From: Octadecabacter temperatus | GTDB lineage: Bacteria; Pseudomonadota; Alphaproteobacteria; Rhodobacterales; Rhodobacteraceae | NCBI RefSeq assembly: GCF_001187845.1 | Contig: NZ_CP012160.1 | Coordinates: 1,178,001 to 1,242,000 of the forward strand | Direction: 5' to 3' | Length of the DNA stretch: 64,000 bases | The notes under the pieces: model-generated | Database searches by the model: none | Told to the model about the DNA's origin: nothing | What the model saw: only the letters and a program-made list of their open reading frames with translations | Shown: piece by piece, positions 17,061 through 26,900 of the stretch | Numbering within the stretch: position 1 is the first letter of the stretch | Layout of the letters: every line of letters starts with the position of its first letter | Made by a program: the position numbers and the translations under genes

Positions 17061-18214
17061 TAGATGCGGGGTCCGTTTCCGAGAGGGGTTGCAGGCGTGT
17101 CATTGGGGACACGACCATAGGCATGAGGCAATGAACAGGTTTTTAGGTCTGGCATGACGAGTTTACCAAAGTGCTTAGCTTCATCGATGTGTGGGTAACC
17201 TGAGAAGATGAAAGAACGAATGCCCATTTTGCGGTATTCTTCGATTTTGGAAAGCACCTGATCGGCAGATCCAACAAGGGCCGCGCCACAGCCAGACCGC
17301 GCACGACCAACGCCGGTCCAAAGGTTTGGTTCAACATAGCCGAATTTATCGGCCAATTCCCGCGCCTTAGCTTGGTGGGCAACTCCCAACGAAATGCTGT
17401 CATGGGCGCGATCACGGATCAGTTTGCCGTATTCATCGTCAAGTTTTGACGCGATGTGGTCCGCGTATTCGCGTGCCTCAGCTTCGGTGTCGCGCACAAT
17501 CATATGGACGCGCAGGCCGTAATCGAGTGTGCGATTATAACGTTCCGCCACCGCGTTCACGTCTTTCATGCGCTGTGCGAGTTGTTCCTTGGGCTCGGGC
17601 CACATCAGGTAAACGTCACAGTGCTGACCGCACAGGTCTAGTGCAGCGGGCGAGTAGCCGCCAAAGTAAAGTAGCGGACCACCAGTTTGGTACGGGGTCG
17701 CTGGGGCAGTGGGGACGTTTGCGAATTGGTAGACTTCGCCGTCATAGTTGATTTCGTCCTGCGTCCACGCTTGCTTGAGGATTTCGACAACTTCGCGGGA
17801 ACGTTGGTAGCGAAAGCCGCTTTCTGCAACTTCACCTGGGAAATCGGAGGAGATGACGTTCAGGGTCAAACGGCCCTTCATCATATGATCCAACGTCGCC
17901 ACCGTGCGCGCCAACATGATTGGCTGCATTTCACCGCACCGGATCGCGGCGAGCATGTTTATCTTTTCCGTGAGTGGAGCCATGCCCGCAACGAAAGACA
18001 GTGTATCTTGCCCAACCTGATAGCTGGACGGCGCGAGGATGTTGCGGAATCCTTGTTGTTCGGCTTCCAGAACGATGTCGCGGCAATGCTCCCATGAGGA
18101 ACGAAGTGATCCATCAGGCACGCCCAAAAACTCGTAGTCGTCTGAACATAAAGCGGAAAACCAGCTAACCTCTGATGCATCAAGGTCGGCGGACGTGACT
18201 GGAACGATGCTCAT
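17060..18214 (-). CDS. LLM-class FMN-dependent monooxygenase (SsuD-like)
   Basis: About 384 aa of the bacterial luciferase-like (beta/alpha)8 family, close in layout to alkanesulfonate monooxygenase: SSYQVGQDTLSFVAGMAPLT, MLAAIRCGEMQPIMLARTVATLDHM and GRLTLNVISSDFPGE. ATG 18214 has a strong GGGGAGGAG site; the longer frame runs into the promoter region. It needs reduced flavin from the downstream flavin reductase. It is divergent from the GntR regulator. A sulfonate, sulfone or long-chain substrate is possible; not resolved. Confidence 0.88.
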   Translation of the reverse strand: MSIVPVTSADLDASEVSWFSALCSDDYEFLGVPDGSLRSSWEHCRDIVLEAEQQGFRNILAPSSYQVGQDTLSFVAGMAPLTEKINMLAAIRCGEMQPIMLARTVATLDHMMKGRLTLNVISSDFPGEVAESGFRYQRSREVVEILKQAWTQDEINYDGEVYQFANVPTAPATPYQTGGPLLYFGGYSPAALDLCGQHCDVYLMWPEPKEQLAQRMKDVNAVAERYNRTLDYGLRVHMIVRDTEAEAREYADHIASKLDDEYGKLIRDRAHDSISLGVAHQAKARELADKFGYVEPNLWTGVGRARSGCGAALVGSADQVLSKIEEYRKMGIRSFIFSGYPHIDEAKHFGKLVMPDLKTCSLPHAYGRVPNDTPATPLGNGPRI

Positions 18215-18274
18215 GATTCTCCTCCCCAGAGAGTGGTATTGCCCCTTGCGTAGCATCCCAAACGTAGTGCATCA

Positions 18275-18283
18275 ATACTGTAT
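18275..18283. promoter_or_regulatory. Candidate GntR operator
   Basis: ATAC-T-GTAT palindrome in the 100-base divergent interval between the monooxygenase and the gntR gene. GntR-family operators are short palindromes of this kind, and the regulator is encoded next to it. Inferred from position and symmetry only. Confidence 0.35.
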
Positions 18284-18315
18284 CAATTATTTCGCAACTT
18301 TAGGGAGGGGCGCAA

Positions 18316-19026
18316 ATGTCAGACAGTCAACGCCCCACGGCGCTGCCCAAATACGTTCAGATCGCAGAGATGCTGATCCGTGATATTGCGGCCGGTCGGC
18401 TTGTGGATGGCGCGCGTTTGCCGCCTGAGCGTGAGCTGTCTCAATCCCTGAACACCGCAGTTGGAACCTTGCGTAAGGCACTGGATTTATTGGTGGAAAA
18501 GAACCTTCTGGAACGTGTCCAGGGGTCGGGGAACTATGTACGTGCGCGCGCTGATGTGCCGTCTGTCTATTCGTTTTTGCGGATCGAGCGGTTGCAGGGC
18601 GGTGGTTTGCCAACGGCCGAAGTGTTGTCGATTGACCAGATGGTGGCCCCACGCGAAGCAGGATTTGCCAGCCCGAACGGGTTTCGGTTCCGCAGGTTGC
18701 GATTCATGGACGACATTCCAGCGGCCATGGAAGAAATTTGGCTGGATTGCGCGGTTACAGAGGTGGTCGATGAGGATGCCGTATCTGAATCCCTTTACCT
18801 CTATTATTCTGAAGTGCTTGGGGTCGTGATCACCAGCGCTGAAGACCGAATTAACCTTGCGCCTACACCTGATTGGGTTGATCCCCGATTTGGTTTAAGG
18901 GCGGGTGAAATTGCTGGATATATTGAGCGAACAGGGCGCGCGCATACGGGCGAAACTGTTGAGTATTCAAGAACATGGTTCGATCCGAACCAGATTAATT
19001 ACGTCTCGAGACTTGGAAAGACCTAA
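18316..19026 (+). CDS. GntR family regulator (HutC/UTRA type)
   Basis: 236 aa. The N-terminal 70 residues are a winged helix of the GntR type (PKYVQIAEMLIRDIAAGRL, LPPERELSQSLNTAVGTLRKAL, LERVQGSGNYV). The rest fits the UTRA ligand-binding domain (EEIWLDCAVTEVVDE). GGGAGGGG precedes the ATG. It is divergent from the monooxygenase-reductase operon and is followed after three bases by the Gfo/Idh gene, so it likely controls both directions in response to a pathway intermediate. Confidence 0.9.
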   Translation: MSDSQRPTALPKYVQIAEMLIRDIAAGRLVDGARLPPERELSQSLNTAVGTLRKALDLLVEKNLLERVQGSGNYVRARADVPSVYSFLRIERLQGGGLPTAEVLSIDQMVAPREAGFASPNGFRFRRLRFMDDIPAAMEEIWLDCAVTEVVDEDAVSESLYLYYSEVLGVVITSAEDRINLAPTPDWVDPRFGLRAGEIAGYIERTGRAHTGETVEYSRTWFDPNQINYVSRLGKT

Positions 19027-19029
19027 CAC

Positions 19030-20139
19030 ATGGACATGGTGAACTACGGCATAATCGGCTGCGGAATGATGGCGCGCGAGCATATTCAAAATATCAACCT
19101 GCTGCCTCATGGCCGCGTTTCGGTGGTGTTCGACCCAGTGCTGGAAATGGCGCAAAATTGCGCAGTGCTGGCTGGAAAAGGCGGGGCAGGGCCTGAAGCA
19201 GTGGTTGCTGGATCGCTGGACGATTTATTGGCGCATCCAGAGTTGGACGCGATTGTTATCGTGAGCCCGAACTACCTGCATGCCGCCCAATTGCACGAAA
19301 TCGTCGCGAAACGACCTTTGCCGATCTTGTGCGAAAAGCCGCTTTATACGGACCCCGAAGATGCCGCTAAGCTGGACGCATTGTTTGAGGGTTACCCGCA
19401 TCCTGTTTGGGTCGCGATGGAATACCGCTACATGCCACCCGTAGCAGCATTGATTGAACAGGCTGAGCAAGCAACGGGCGGGATATCCATGCTGACCGTG
19501 CGCGAACACCGTTTTCCGTTTTTGCCAAAGATCGGCGATTGGAACCGCTTTAACGAGAACACAGGCGGCACACTTGTCGAAAAATGCTGCCACTTCTTTG
19601 ACCTCATGCGCCTTATTCTAAAGGCGGAACCTGTGCGCGTTATGGCGTCTGCAGGGCAGGCGATGAACCATTTGGAAGAAACTTACGACGGACGCACGCC
19701 TGACATTTGGGACAACGGCTATGTGATTGTCGATTTTGAAAACGGCACCCGCGCCATGCTTGAGCTGTGCATGTTTGCCGAAGGATCGCGCTACCAAGAA
19801 GAAATCAGCGCTGTGGGGCCAAAGGGCAAGATCGAATGCCTCGTGCCCGGACCGGGACGGTTTTGGCCAGCACAATTGGGACCAGCGCCCGTGCCGCAGG
19901 TGATCATCTCGCCACGTGCACCTCAGGGGCCGATCACAATGGATATTCCTGTTGATCCGGCATTGCTGGACGCAGGCGATCACAACGGTTCTACGTTCTA
20001 CCAGCATCAACGCTTCAACGCAGTGGTGCGCGGGCAGGGTGAGGTCGAGGTCACCCTTGCGGATGGCGCAAAGGCTGTGGCAATTGGGTTGGCCGCGCAG
20101 GAAAGTGCGCGTACGGGGCAGGCGGTTACGGTTCAATAG
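19030..20139 (+). CDS. Gfo/Idh/MocA family oxidoreductase
   Basis: 369-aa NAD(P)-dependent dehydrogenase. The Rossmann start is YGIIGCGMMAREHIQN, followed by the family signature CEKPLYTDPEDAAKL with the EKP motif, and the catalytic-region sequence GGTLVEKCCHFFDLM. An alternative ATG lies two codons in. Co-directional with, and three bases from, the GntR gene. Members act on sugars, inositols or related polyols; nothing here fixes the substrate. Confidence 0.9.
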   Translation: MDMVNYGIIGCGMMAREHIQNINLLPHGRVSVVFDPVLEMAQNCAVLAGKGGAGPEAVVAGSLDDLLAHPELDAIVIVSPNYLHAAQLHEIVAKRPLPILCEKPLYTDPEDAAKLDALFEGYPHPVWVAMEYRYMPPVAALIEQAEQATGGISMLTVREHRFPFLPKIGDWNRFNENTGGTLVEKCCHFFDLMRLILKAEPVRVMASAGQAMNHLEETYDGRTPDIWDNGYVIVDFENGTRAMLELCMFAEGSRYQEEISAVGPKGKIECLVPGPGRFWPAQLGPAPVPQVIISPRAPQGPITMDIPVDPALLDAGDHNGSTFYQHQRFNAVVRGQGEVEVTLADGAKAVAIGLAAQESARTGQAVTVQ

Positions 20140-20163
20140 GTTAAGATGGTCCGCTGTGCGGAC

Positions 20164-20583
20164 TTAACGCCCCTTTGAGCCAAGTGGTTGAAAGAAACGT
20201 AGCAGGTATCCATCGGGATCAGCGACGACAAATTGACGGTTACCTACGTCGCAGTCGTCTTTCCGATACCATTTGTCTTCAACTTCGAGGTAAAGCGGGA
20301 CTTTAGCCGCTGCCAGCGCGTTTGTAATAGGGGCGATATCTTCGACCTGTATCTGTACGTTTAAACCTCTGCCAAAAGGGTATTGGGTCGGTAAATGACC
20401 GTCGTCAAATGTTCTTCCTTCGCCAATCTGATCAATCATAAGTTCAGCGCCGTCGAGGCTAAGGTAACTGAAACCTTCTTCTGGACGGTCATAAAGGCAC
20501 GCAAAGCCCAAAATTTCGCAATAGAACGTTCGAGATTTGACCCAATCAGAAACTGCGAATTCTGGAACAACTAAGGATGGCAT
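20164..20583 (-). CDS. VOC (glyoxalase/bleomycin resistance) family protein
   Basis: 139 aa made of two beta-alpha-beta-beta-beta units: VVPEFAVSDWVKSRTFYCEILGF, then GLNVQIQVEDIAP and FVVADPDGYLLRFFQPLG, whose terminal Glu is replaced by Arg-Phe. The pattern (WYRKDDCDVGNRQFVVADPDG) is close to bleomycin-resistance-like VOC proteins. AGAAGG precedes the ATG. Single gene between two divergent or convergent enzymes; ligand unknown. Confidence 0.85.
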   Translation of the reverse strand: MPSLVVPEFAVSDWVKSRTFYCEILGFACLYDRPEEGFSYLSLDGAELMIDQIGEGRTFDDGHLPTQYPFGRGLNVQIQVEDIAPITNALAAAKVPLYLEVEDKWYRKDDCDVGNRQFVVADPDGYLLRFFQPLGSKGR

Positions 20584-20648
20584 GAAAAACGACCTTCTAA
20601 TGACCGGTAGGTAGATAGAACATACAAGATGGGGCCGTCAATTTGGGC

Positions 20649-21446
20649 TCAATGCGGCCAAATCATCGGGAACCAATCGGTTCGCAATTTCTGTCCTTGA
20701 ACCATGTCGTGCCCCGGAAATGGGGGCGATGTGGGGCCGGGGCGTTCGGTGTAACGCGCATCATCCCCCAATAATCGCAGGGAAAAGGCGCGTCGGCGAG
20801 ATGCCGTTTCATTGCCGCGCGCGCCGTGCAGGATGTTGTAGTTAAACGCCACAGCGTCGCCTGCCTCCATAGTGTATTCGCGGACTTCCATGCCTTCGGC
20901 GTCTGGGTCCGGTACGGGCATGTAGTCGTCCTCATTCGGATAAAACGCAGTCTCAGAAAGCCAGCGGGTGGGCAGAACGGGCTTGGGCCATTTGTGCGAT
21001 CCAGCAACGCAGCGCAAAGATGCATCCGTGACCGGATCAAGCGGCGACCAGAAGCTGACGGTTTGTTGGCCTTCAACGAAATAATATGGGCCATCCGTGT
21101 GCCACGGCGTGGGCTTTGACGTTCCCGGTTCTTTCACGAGCACGTGGTCATGAAACAGCTGCACCGTTTGGCTTTGCATCAGGTCGGCTGCGATTTGGGC
21201 TGCGGGGCTGTCGCGAATGACCGTTTCGAACTCGGGGATGCGTTGCCAATTACAGTAATCATCAAAGAAACGCCCGCTTTCGCCAGATTTTAGGTTTTCG
21301 GCGGCGTAGGGGCCAGGTTCAGCCATGTTGCGATCAACGCCTTCTCGAAGTGTTTCGACGTGGTCTGCAAACAGACCTTTGATGAGGACCACGCCGTCGC
21401 GTTGATAGGCGTCGATGTGGTCTTGCGTAATAAGGAGATGTGTCAT
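20649..21446 (-). CDS. Phytanoyl-CoA dioxygenase (PhyH) family protein
   Basis: 265-aa Fe(II)/2-oxoglutarate-dependent oxygenase. The metal triad is visible as H-x-D in PTPWHTDGPYYF and the distal H in NILHGARGN, followed by the 2-oxoglutarate-binding Arg in RRRAFSLRLLGDD. N-terminal DAYQRDGVVLIKGLF is typical. It lies at the far end of the TRAP/monooxygenase gene set and directly beside the dusA integration site; its 5' region is shared with the old dusA promoter. Confidence 0.9.
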   Translation of the reverse strand: MTHLLITQDHIDAYQRDGVVLIKGLFADHVETLREGVDRNMAEPGPYAAENLKSGESGRFFDDYCNWQRIPEFETVIRDSPAAQIAADLMQSQTVQLFHDHVLVKEPGTSKPTPWHTDGPYYFVEGQQTVSFWSPLDPVTDASLRCVAGSHKWPKPVLPTRWLSETAFYPNEDDYMPVPDPDAEGMEVREYTMEAGDAVAFNYNILHGARGNETASRRRAFSLRLLGDDARYTERPGPTSPPFPGHDMVQGQKLRTDWFPMIWPH

Positions 21447-21520
21447 GTCAGCAGCGTGGGCCTCGCGCTGCGGTGCGTCAAGGGATGACAGCGCGCCGTG
21501 GCGGGGTTATATGCGCGGCC

Positions 21521-21616
21521 ATGAGCGCGAATTTACATACAGCTGCCCGCCTAAGCGTGGCCCCGATGATGGATTGGACCTACAGACAGAAAAATGCCGC
21601 CTTACCAGAGGGTTAG
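21521..21616 (+). pseudogene. dusA: Displaced 5' fragment of dusA
   Basis: Starts ATGAGCGCG and reads MSANLHTAARLSVAPMMDWT, the N-terminus of DusA, then leaves homology at the att site and stops at TAG 21614-21616. The intact dusA at 36356 carries the matching ARLSVAPMMDWT but a different first 13 residues. This is the original chromosomal start, cut off by the integration event. Confidence 0.85.
21554..21579 (+). other. attL, left attachment site in dusA
   Basis: Matches 36401-36426 at 23 of 26 positions; the shared core is CCGATGATGGA followed by Y-TGGAC (21563-21579). The site encodes SVAPMMDWT of DusA, the usual target of dusA-type integrases. Confidence 0.85.
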
Positions 21617-21629
21617 GCGGCTGTTTTTT
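21596..21629. terminator. Bidirectional terminator just inside attL
   Basis: An 11-base stem with one mismatch (GCCGCCTTACC / GGTTAGGCGGC, loop AGAG) is followed by TGTTTTTT on the plus strand and by ATTTTT on the minus strand. It would end transcription from the old dusA promoter before it enters the island, and transcripts leaving the PrtN-like gene. Confidence 0.85.
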
Positions 21630-21630
21630 C

Positions 21631-21652
21631 CGAGTCATACGCGAGTCATACG
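21631..21652. repeat. Candidate integrase arm sites, left end
   Basis: Two adjacent copies of CGAGTCATACG (21631-21641 and 21642-21652). The nine-base core GAGTCATAC recurs at the right end of the island next to the integrase gene, as expected for arm-type binding sites of a tyrosine integrase or its directionality factor. Confidence 0.65.
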
Positions 21653-21678
21653 CGCAATGGTGTTCCGTCCCATTTAAC

Positions 21679-21939
21679 CTAGCTGTGAAGGCGGCTAAAT
21701 TCCTCCAATCCATCCGCGTGGCGTTCATCCACATAGGTGGCGAGGTCGCGCACGTGCACGCCCTTTGCGGCCTTCTGACTGTCTTCCATGCGAATGACGT
21801 TCAGCTTGATTTTGCCGTCTGAAACCTTGCGCAGGAACTTGGGCAAGGTGAGGTGGGGGAAGTAGTCCTTAACTACTACGTCCACGGGGATGATGGGCAA
21901 TCCCTCATATCGGCCCGTCAGCATCCAAAGTGTATCCAT
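21679..21939 (-). CDS. Pyocin activator PrtN-like protein / candidate excisionase
   Basis: 86 aa resembling the PrtN family: TLWMLTGRYEGLPIIPVDVV, KDYFPHLTLPKFLRKVSDG and MEDSQKAAKGVHVRDLATYV. The predicted winged or MerR-like helix-turn-helix with KDYF/TLPKFLRKV suits DNA binding. Its position beside attL and the arm-type repeats suggests it acts as recombination directionality factor as well as, or rather than, a transcription activator. GGAAGGAAA lies upstream of the ATG. Confidence 0.8.
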   Translation of the reverse strand: MDTLWMLTGRYEGLPIIPVDVVVKDYFPHLTLPKFLRKVSDGKIKLNVIRMEDSQKAAKGVHVRDLATYVDERHADGLEEFSRLHS

Positions 21940-22099
21940 ATGTCATATTTCCTTCCGTTCGTCGTTTCATTGCATGCCAGCTCTCCTTTTTGTTGTGGGC
22001 ATGGTACGTATAGCAGACAGACAGATAAACGGTCAAGTCATTGTTTTTGAATGCATTTTTAAGCTTGAAGCTGAATTTTGGGTTGCACGGACGGGCAGG

Positions 22100-22113
22100 G
22101 CGGCTGACGCCGC
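22100..22113. repeat. TRAC-loop hairpin 1
   Basis: GCGGC-TGAC-GCCGC, a perfect 5-base stem in the divergent interval between the PrtN-like and lipoprotein genes. Member of an island-wide family. Confidence 0.6.
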
Positions 22114-22222
22114 GAGCCGTTACCATTTTCGCGGAAGCTTCGTGCACGATGGGCGAACGCACTTGTCATTTTATTTTTCTCAGCGAAACTAGACGGCGAT
22201 GGTTTATTACTGGAGGTGCATT

Positions 22223-22627
22223 GTGTCGAAGTCGGGCCTTGTCGTTGGAGCATTGTTGGTTTTGACAGGGTGCGTGCCGCCTGAGCAGACCGCTGTTGTT
22301 GGCCCATCTGGGCAGGTCATGTCATTGGCCAGATGCAGTCAGTCACCAAATGGATGCTACCAACAAGCTTCAGAAACCTGTCAGGGGTCTTATCAAGTCC
22401 TAGATAGCTACAGCAAGTCTGGCGGTTTGATTGCTGACGTTCTTCCGGGTCCGGTCACTTGGTACTATATGAATTATCAGTGTGGTGCTTCCGATGGGCG
22501 CACGCCTAGCTTCCCGTTTCGGGGGCAACAGTACGTTCCACCGCCCATTGTGGTGAATCCTGCGCCGGTGACCACGACGACAAACTGCAATCGGTTTGGA
22601 AACAACGTCACCTGTACGACGCGATAA
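22223..22627 (+). CDS. Small lipoprotein of unknown function
   Basis: 134 aa. GTG 22223 follows a GGAGG site by six bases and gives a lipoprotein signal: SGLVVGALLVLTGC with the lipid-attachment cysteine at the end. The mature part contains three further cysteines (CSQSPNGC, ETCQGSYQV, YQCGAS) and a C-terminal low-complexity PPPIVVNPAPVTTTTNC. I do not recognise the family. It is an unusual gene for a satellite and could alter the host envelope. Confidence 0.7.
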   Translation: MSKSGLVVGALLVLTGCVPPEQTAVVGPSGQVMSLARCSQSPNGCYQQASETCQGSYQVLDSYSKSGGLIADVLPGPVTWYYMNYQCGASDGRTPSFPFRGQQYVPPPIVVNPAPVTTTTNCNRFGNNVTCTTR

Positions 22628-22727
22628 CAATACTTATCTGGCCGCGATTAGCTGCCCACCTCAGGCAAAGGCGGTGGGTTTGTTAATCGGGGTTGCTGAC
22701 GATTTCGATGGGCGGGGAGTCGTCATT

Positions 22728-22743
22728 GTCCGCGTTAGCGGAC
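22728..22743. repeat. TRAC-loop hairpin 2
   Basis: GTCCGC-GTTA-GCGGAC (TAAC loop on the minus strand), a perfect 6-base stem between the convergent lipoprotein and Mrr genes; the position fits a terminator-like role. Confidence 0.65.
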
Positions 22744-22902
22744 GCAGTTGGCATTCGCCGCAAGCGCGAAAACAGAACGCGACTAGATAGCCACTAGCAA
22801 GAAGGGGCGGTTTGCAGACATTCGCTGCGGGTGCAAGATGGTCGGTTTTGTGACTGGAGAAAACACCTTCGAGAACATTCGGCTTTGTGCTGTGTTTGCC
22901 GA

Positions 22903-23922
22903 TTATTCCGCAGCTTCGATAACGTCTGGAACGTAGATTTGCTTAAGTGGGATGAGCGTCCTGTAACTTGCTGACATCTTCCCGTAGTTTTCGAGAATAA
23001 TGTCGACGAGTTCTTCGCCATCGATCAATCGCAGCTTTGAGCGATTGCGTTCCAGTAATCGGGCGGGGCGGCTGTAGGACCCAAGGGTTATAAACAGGCC
23101 AAATTCACCGTCCCCCAGTGTCCCGAGCAACTGGTTCGCGTCTGGCTCACCTATTTGTCCTGTCTGGCGCTTACATTGAACTTTGATGATGGGAGGTTGA
23201 AATCCGAGTTCATCCGTGTGGGCAATCACATCGACGCCACCGTCGCCAGATTTGTCAGACACGCGCGCGGTGTAGCCCATGCACTCTAGCAAATGGGCGG
23301 TGAACTCTTCAAAGTCATACCCGCTTAGGCCGGAATGAATGCGCTTAATGACGAAGTCATGGGTGGTCTGCTCTGCCTGCGCTGACACTCGCTGGGTTAC
23401 TTGATCGTCATTTGGAGTGTCTTCGTCTGGGACGTCCGCGTCAGTCTTAACGCCGACCTTTGCCAAAAATTCTGCTGCGTGTTTGGTCACAGCAAAAAGC
23501 GTGATGAACGATCCGATTTCATAAAGTGCGGCTTGGGTGAAGTCGCTACGTGGAAATGATTCAATCCAGTTCACGCCGCGCCTGTGCGTCAGTTCGTCCA
23601 GTCCATCTTCGCCCATGTTGACACGCTCGACCGTGTCAGTGAAGGTTCCGATATTCACGCGCCCATCGTGTTTGGAGGGATAGATAACGTAGTCGCCAGC
23701 CTTAACCGCATGGGTAAAGCGATAGACTATGCCTGCTGTAACAGGCACTGCGCCCGCTTTAAGGTCAGGGTATGTGGCCGCGATGGCGGTTTTATAGGCT
23801 TCCCGATCATCCGGAAGTTCAAAGATGTTGCCGAGTTCATGCCAGCCCATTGAGACGAAGCCATCTTCTAGCGGCGTGTCGCTCACCTGTTTTGGCATGT
23901 GAACGCCCCAGATATTAGTCAT
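22903..23922 (-). CDS. Mrr-type restriction endonuclease
   Basis: 339 aa. Residues 15-105 (FVSMGWHELGNIFE, YRFTHAVKAGDYVIYP, IGTFTDTV) look like a PUA/EVE-type reader domain that may recognise modified bases. Residues 195-310 are an Mrr catalytic domain: SGYDFEEFTAHLLECMGY, GDGGVDVIAH with D231, and VQCKRQ with the Q-x-K pair at 249-251, the PD-(D/E)xK variant of this family. The ATG overlaps the upstream methylase stop by 8 bases, so the two are coupled. Likely cuts DNA according to methylation state. Confidence 0.88.
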   Translation of the reverse strand: MTNIWGVHMPKQVSDTPLEDGFVSMGWHELGNIFELPDDREAYKTAIAATYPDLKAGAVPVTAGIVYRFTHAVKAGDYVIYPSKHDGRVNIGTFTDTVERVNMGEDGLDELTHRRGVNWIESFPRSDFTQAALYEIGSFITLFAVTKHAAEFLAKVGVKTDADVPDEDTPNDDQVTQRVSAQAEQTTHDFVIKRIHSGLSGYDFEEFTAHLLECMGYTARVSDKSGDGGVDVIAHTDELGFQPPIIKVQCKRQTGQIGEPDANQLLGTLGDGEFGLFITLGSYSRPARLLERNRSKLRLIDGEELVDIILENYGKMSASYRTLIPLKQIYVPDVIEAAE

Positions 23923-26900
23923 CTTTGCTGTCCTCGTTACTGCTACGTTTGACGGCTTTCATCTTCTCGACGACTTCCATCGTCTCGACGCTGACGCGGG
24001 TAACGCGCTTAAGTAGGTCCACCACTTGTTCTTTGTAGTCGGCAAAGCGGTAGGTGTTGAACTTTTCGCGGATCGTGGGATCACGAGGCGTTTTCTCTTT
24101 GTATTGGTCCAGTATCCATTCAAGGCCGGAGCGGTTGCCCAGCTTGTAGTCCCAACACTCTGGCGGGATACCGGACAGGGTTGTTTCGCTATCCAGTGTG
24201 ATGGTCCCAGCGTCCTTGTCGGCTTTGAGGCTGACCTTGGGTGCCAGACCTGCCTTCACAGCCTTCACGTCCTCTTCGTCAGAGCGTTTCAGCTTATACG
24301 GCTTGACCTTTTCGTAGCCGATGTGCAGGTCCAGCAGGGTCTGGCCCCAATCGCGCCATTGGGGGAAATCGGGATAGAACGGAATGCGGGGAAATTCGCG
24401 TTTCAGGTTGATTGCGTAGGTTTCACGGTAAACGGGATCGTGCAGGACGGCGTAGACATAGGCGAAAATGTCGTCCTTGGTGATCTTGGCTTTCTTGCCG
24501 TAATGGGCGGTGAATTTGTTAAAGGCCCAATCGGTGATGTTGTCGATACGCCCGCCTTCAAGGTTGTAGCGATAGCGGGCAAGCGTCTGACTCCCACCGG
24601 ACGCCGGACTGACAAAGTTCAGGTCAGGGACTTGATTAATCGCAAGGCTCAAGAATGGCTTCCCTGAACTATCACCCATGAACGTGATTGAGGAATTTAG
24701 GTGCTGACCCATCCCAAAGATTGTTCGAGTCAGATTTGACATTTCGTTAAAGGCCGTGTCTCGATACATCGCCTTTTTGACATACGGCCTATAATTCGCG
24801 GTAATGATTGACGACTTATTGAATCGGTGCTTCTTGCGTCCCAGCAAGTCTTTTTTTACCGAGCGGGTCCATTTGATTGAATAGTCTAGCGCGTCAGCGA
24901 TTTCTTTGGGGCTCTTGAGTGTTTTCAATCGCTTTCGATCTTGTTCGTAAATCCCAACAAGATGCTTGGCTTTTGCGGCCAAATCATTCTCCGAAAAGTC
25001 GTAAACCCAATCATCGCGGTTCGTAGCAACGCCAAGAGAAAATAATTTGAATATCGCTTTCTCTTGCGAGGCCACCTTCGCAGCCTTCGTCTTCTTATCC
25101 GCGACGGGCAACAGATCGTCCCAGTTGTTTTCCGTCTGGTTGATCCAGTTCCCCTTTTCATCCGGTGTCACCACCTCGTATTTCGCATCCGACGCCTTGA
25201 CCGCACTTAGCCATGACAGCTTGTCGTCCGAGGTTTCCAGTTCCGGCCTGCGCACGTAGTGGATTTTGCAATCGCGTTTCTTTTTCTTGCCCAGTTGTCT
25301 GCGCACGAAGAACGAAATCGCCACACCCGTCTGGATGCCAAAGACATTGTTCTTGGTGCCGGACAGCTTCGGGTTGGCACGCACATCACCGCCAAGGTCC
25401 ACAAGGTAGATTTCGTCAAACTCTTGCGCGACATACCTTCTGAACCCATCAAACGTCCGGCTGTCGATGAAGCTACGGTTGGTGACGAAGGCGATGACAC
25501 CGTCATCGTGCAACCGATCTGACGCCCAACGGAAGAACCGCGCATACATGTCGTAGACTTTGGTTTTCTGCGCAGTGGACAGCTTCACAAAGCTACGCTT
25601 AATCAGGTCATCAATGTGCGGATAGGTGCGGTTCTTGTTGTTGTCGTTCTCGTTCTGCTGGTTGGCGTTGTAGGGCGGGTTGCCGATCACCACGGAAATC
25701 TTGCGCTTGTTCTGGCGCTTTACCCGCGCGACGTTTTCATCCGACACGGACGCGAACATATCAAACTGGTGGCCAGACTTGATGCCAAGCCCGCCGATGT
25801 TGTCCAACGTGTCCACGAAGCACAGGTTGGGGTATTCAGCGTATTGGCCTGACACCGCCTGATAGGTCGCCTCAATGTTCAGGTTGGCCACGTAGTAGGG
25901 CAGGATCGCGACCTCGTTCGCGTGCAGTTCTTCGGTGTATTTGTGGCGCAGCTTGTCGGGCTGGCCACGAAAGTACTCGATGAGTTCACAAATATAGGTG
26001 CCAGTGCCCGTCGCGGGATCAAGGATTTCGACGCCTTCGTCGATCAGGCGCTTGCCGAAATGTTTGTCGGTCAGCCAATCGGCCCCTTCGATCATGAATT
26101 TCACGATCTCGTTTGGTGTATAGACCACCCCCAGACGGTCAGCGGCGTCAGGATTATAGACCTTGTAAAAGTTCTCGTAGATCACCTTTAGGAAGGTCTG
26201 TTTCTCCGTGTGGCTGGTGATCTGCGCAGCGTTGGCGTTGATCGCCGTGTAGTAGGGCTGCAATGCCTTGAGAGTGGATTTCTTGACCGCTCCGGTGAAG
26301 AATGCGCCCTCTAGTTCGTAGAGCAGTTTCGCCACGTTGTTGTCGCGGTGAAAGTCCGCTTCGTCAAAGACACGGGCAAAGATTTCTTCCGTAAGGATGT
26401 GCTGGATAAGCATCTCGCGCACGTCATCGCGCCCAAGCGTGGGGTTGATGGTTTCGCATGCGTGGGCGAGGAATTTCTTGGCAGCGGTTTTGAATGTCAC
26501 GTTGATCTTGTAGGCTTCGTCAATCTTCTCGCGTAGCGCAGTCAGGACAGCGGGTAAGTCAGCCTTGAACTGTTCAACCGCCAGTCGAAACTGAGCGATC
26601 TCGGGGCGTTGATAGCCGAAGAACAGGTTGAGGAGTTGCTCAAGCCCAGCGGTATCTGTCATATCGCAACGGGTGATTTCATTGCGGTCCTGCCACAAGA
26701 CCGCGACACGGGAATCTTCAAAGATTATGTTGTCTTGAGGATACCCTGTAAGCAGCTTCGCCTTGATTTCAGCGTCAAGGTCATCGTCGGTGTCTTTGGC
26801 TTCCCAATACCCCAAGGGGACGCGCACATCGTGCAGGATAGCCCCGTCAGGGCGGATAGGTTTCTTGAGGCTAGATTGCATCGGATACTGATTGATGAAG

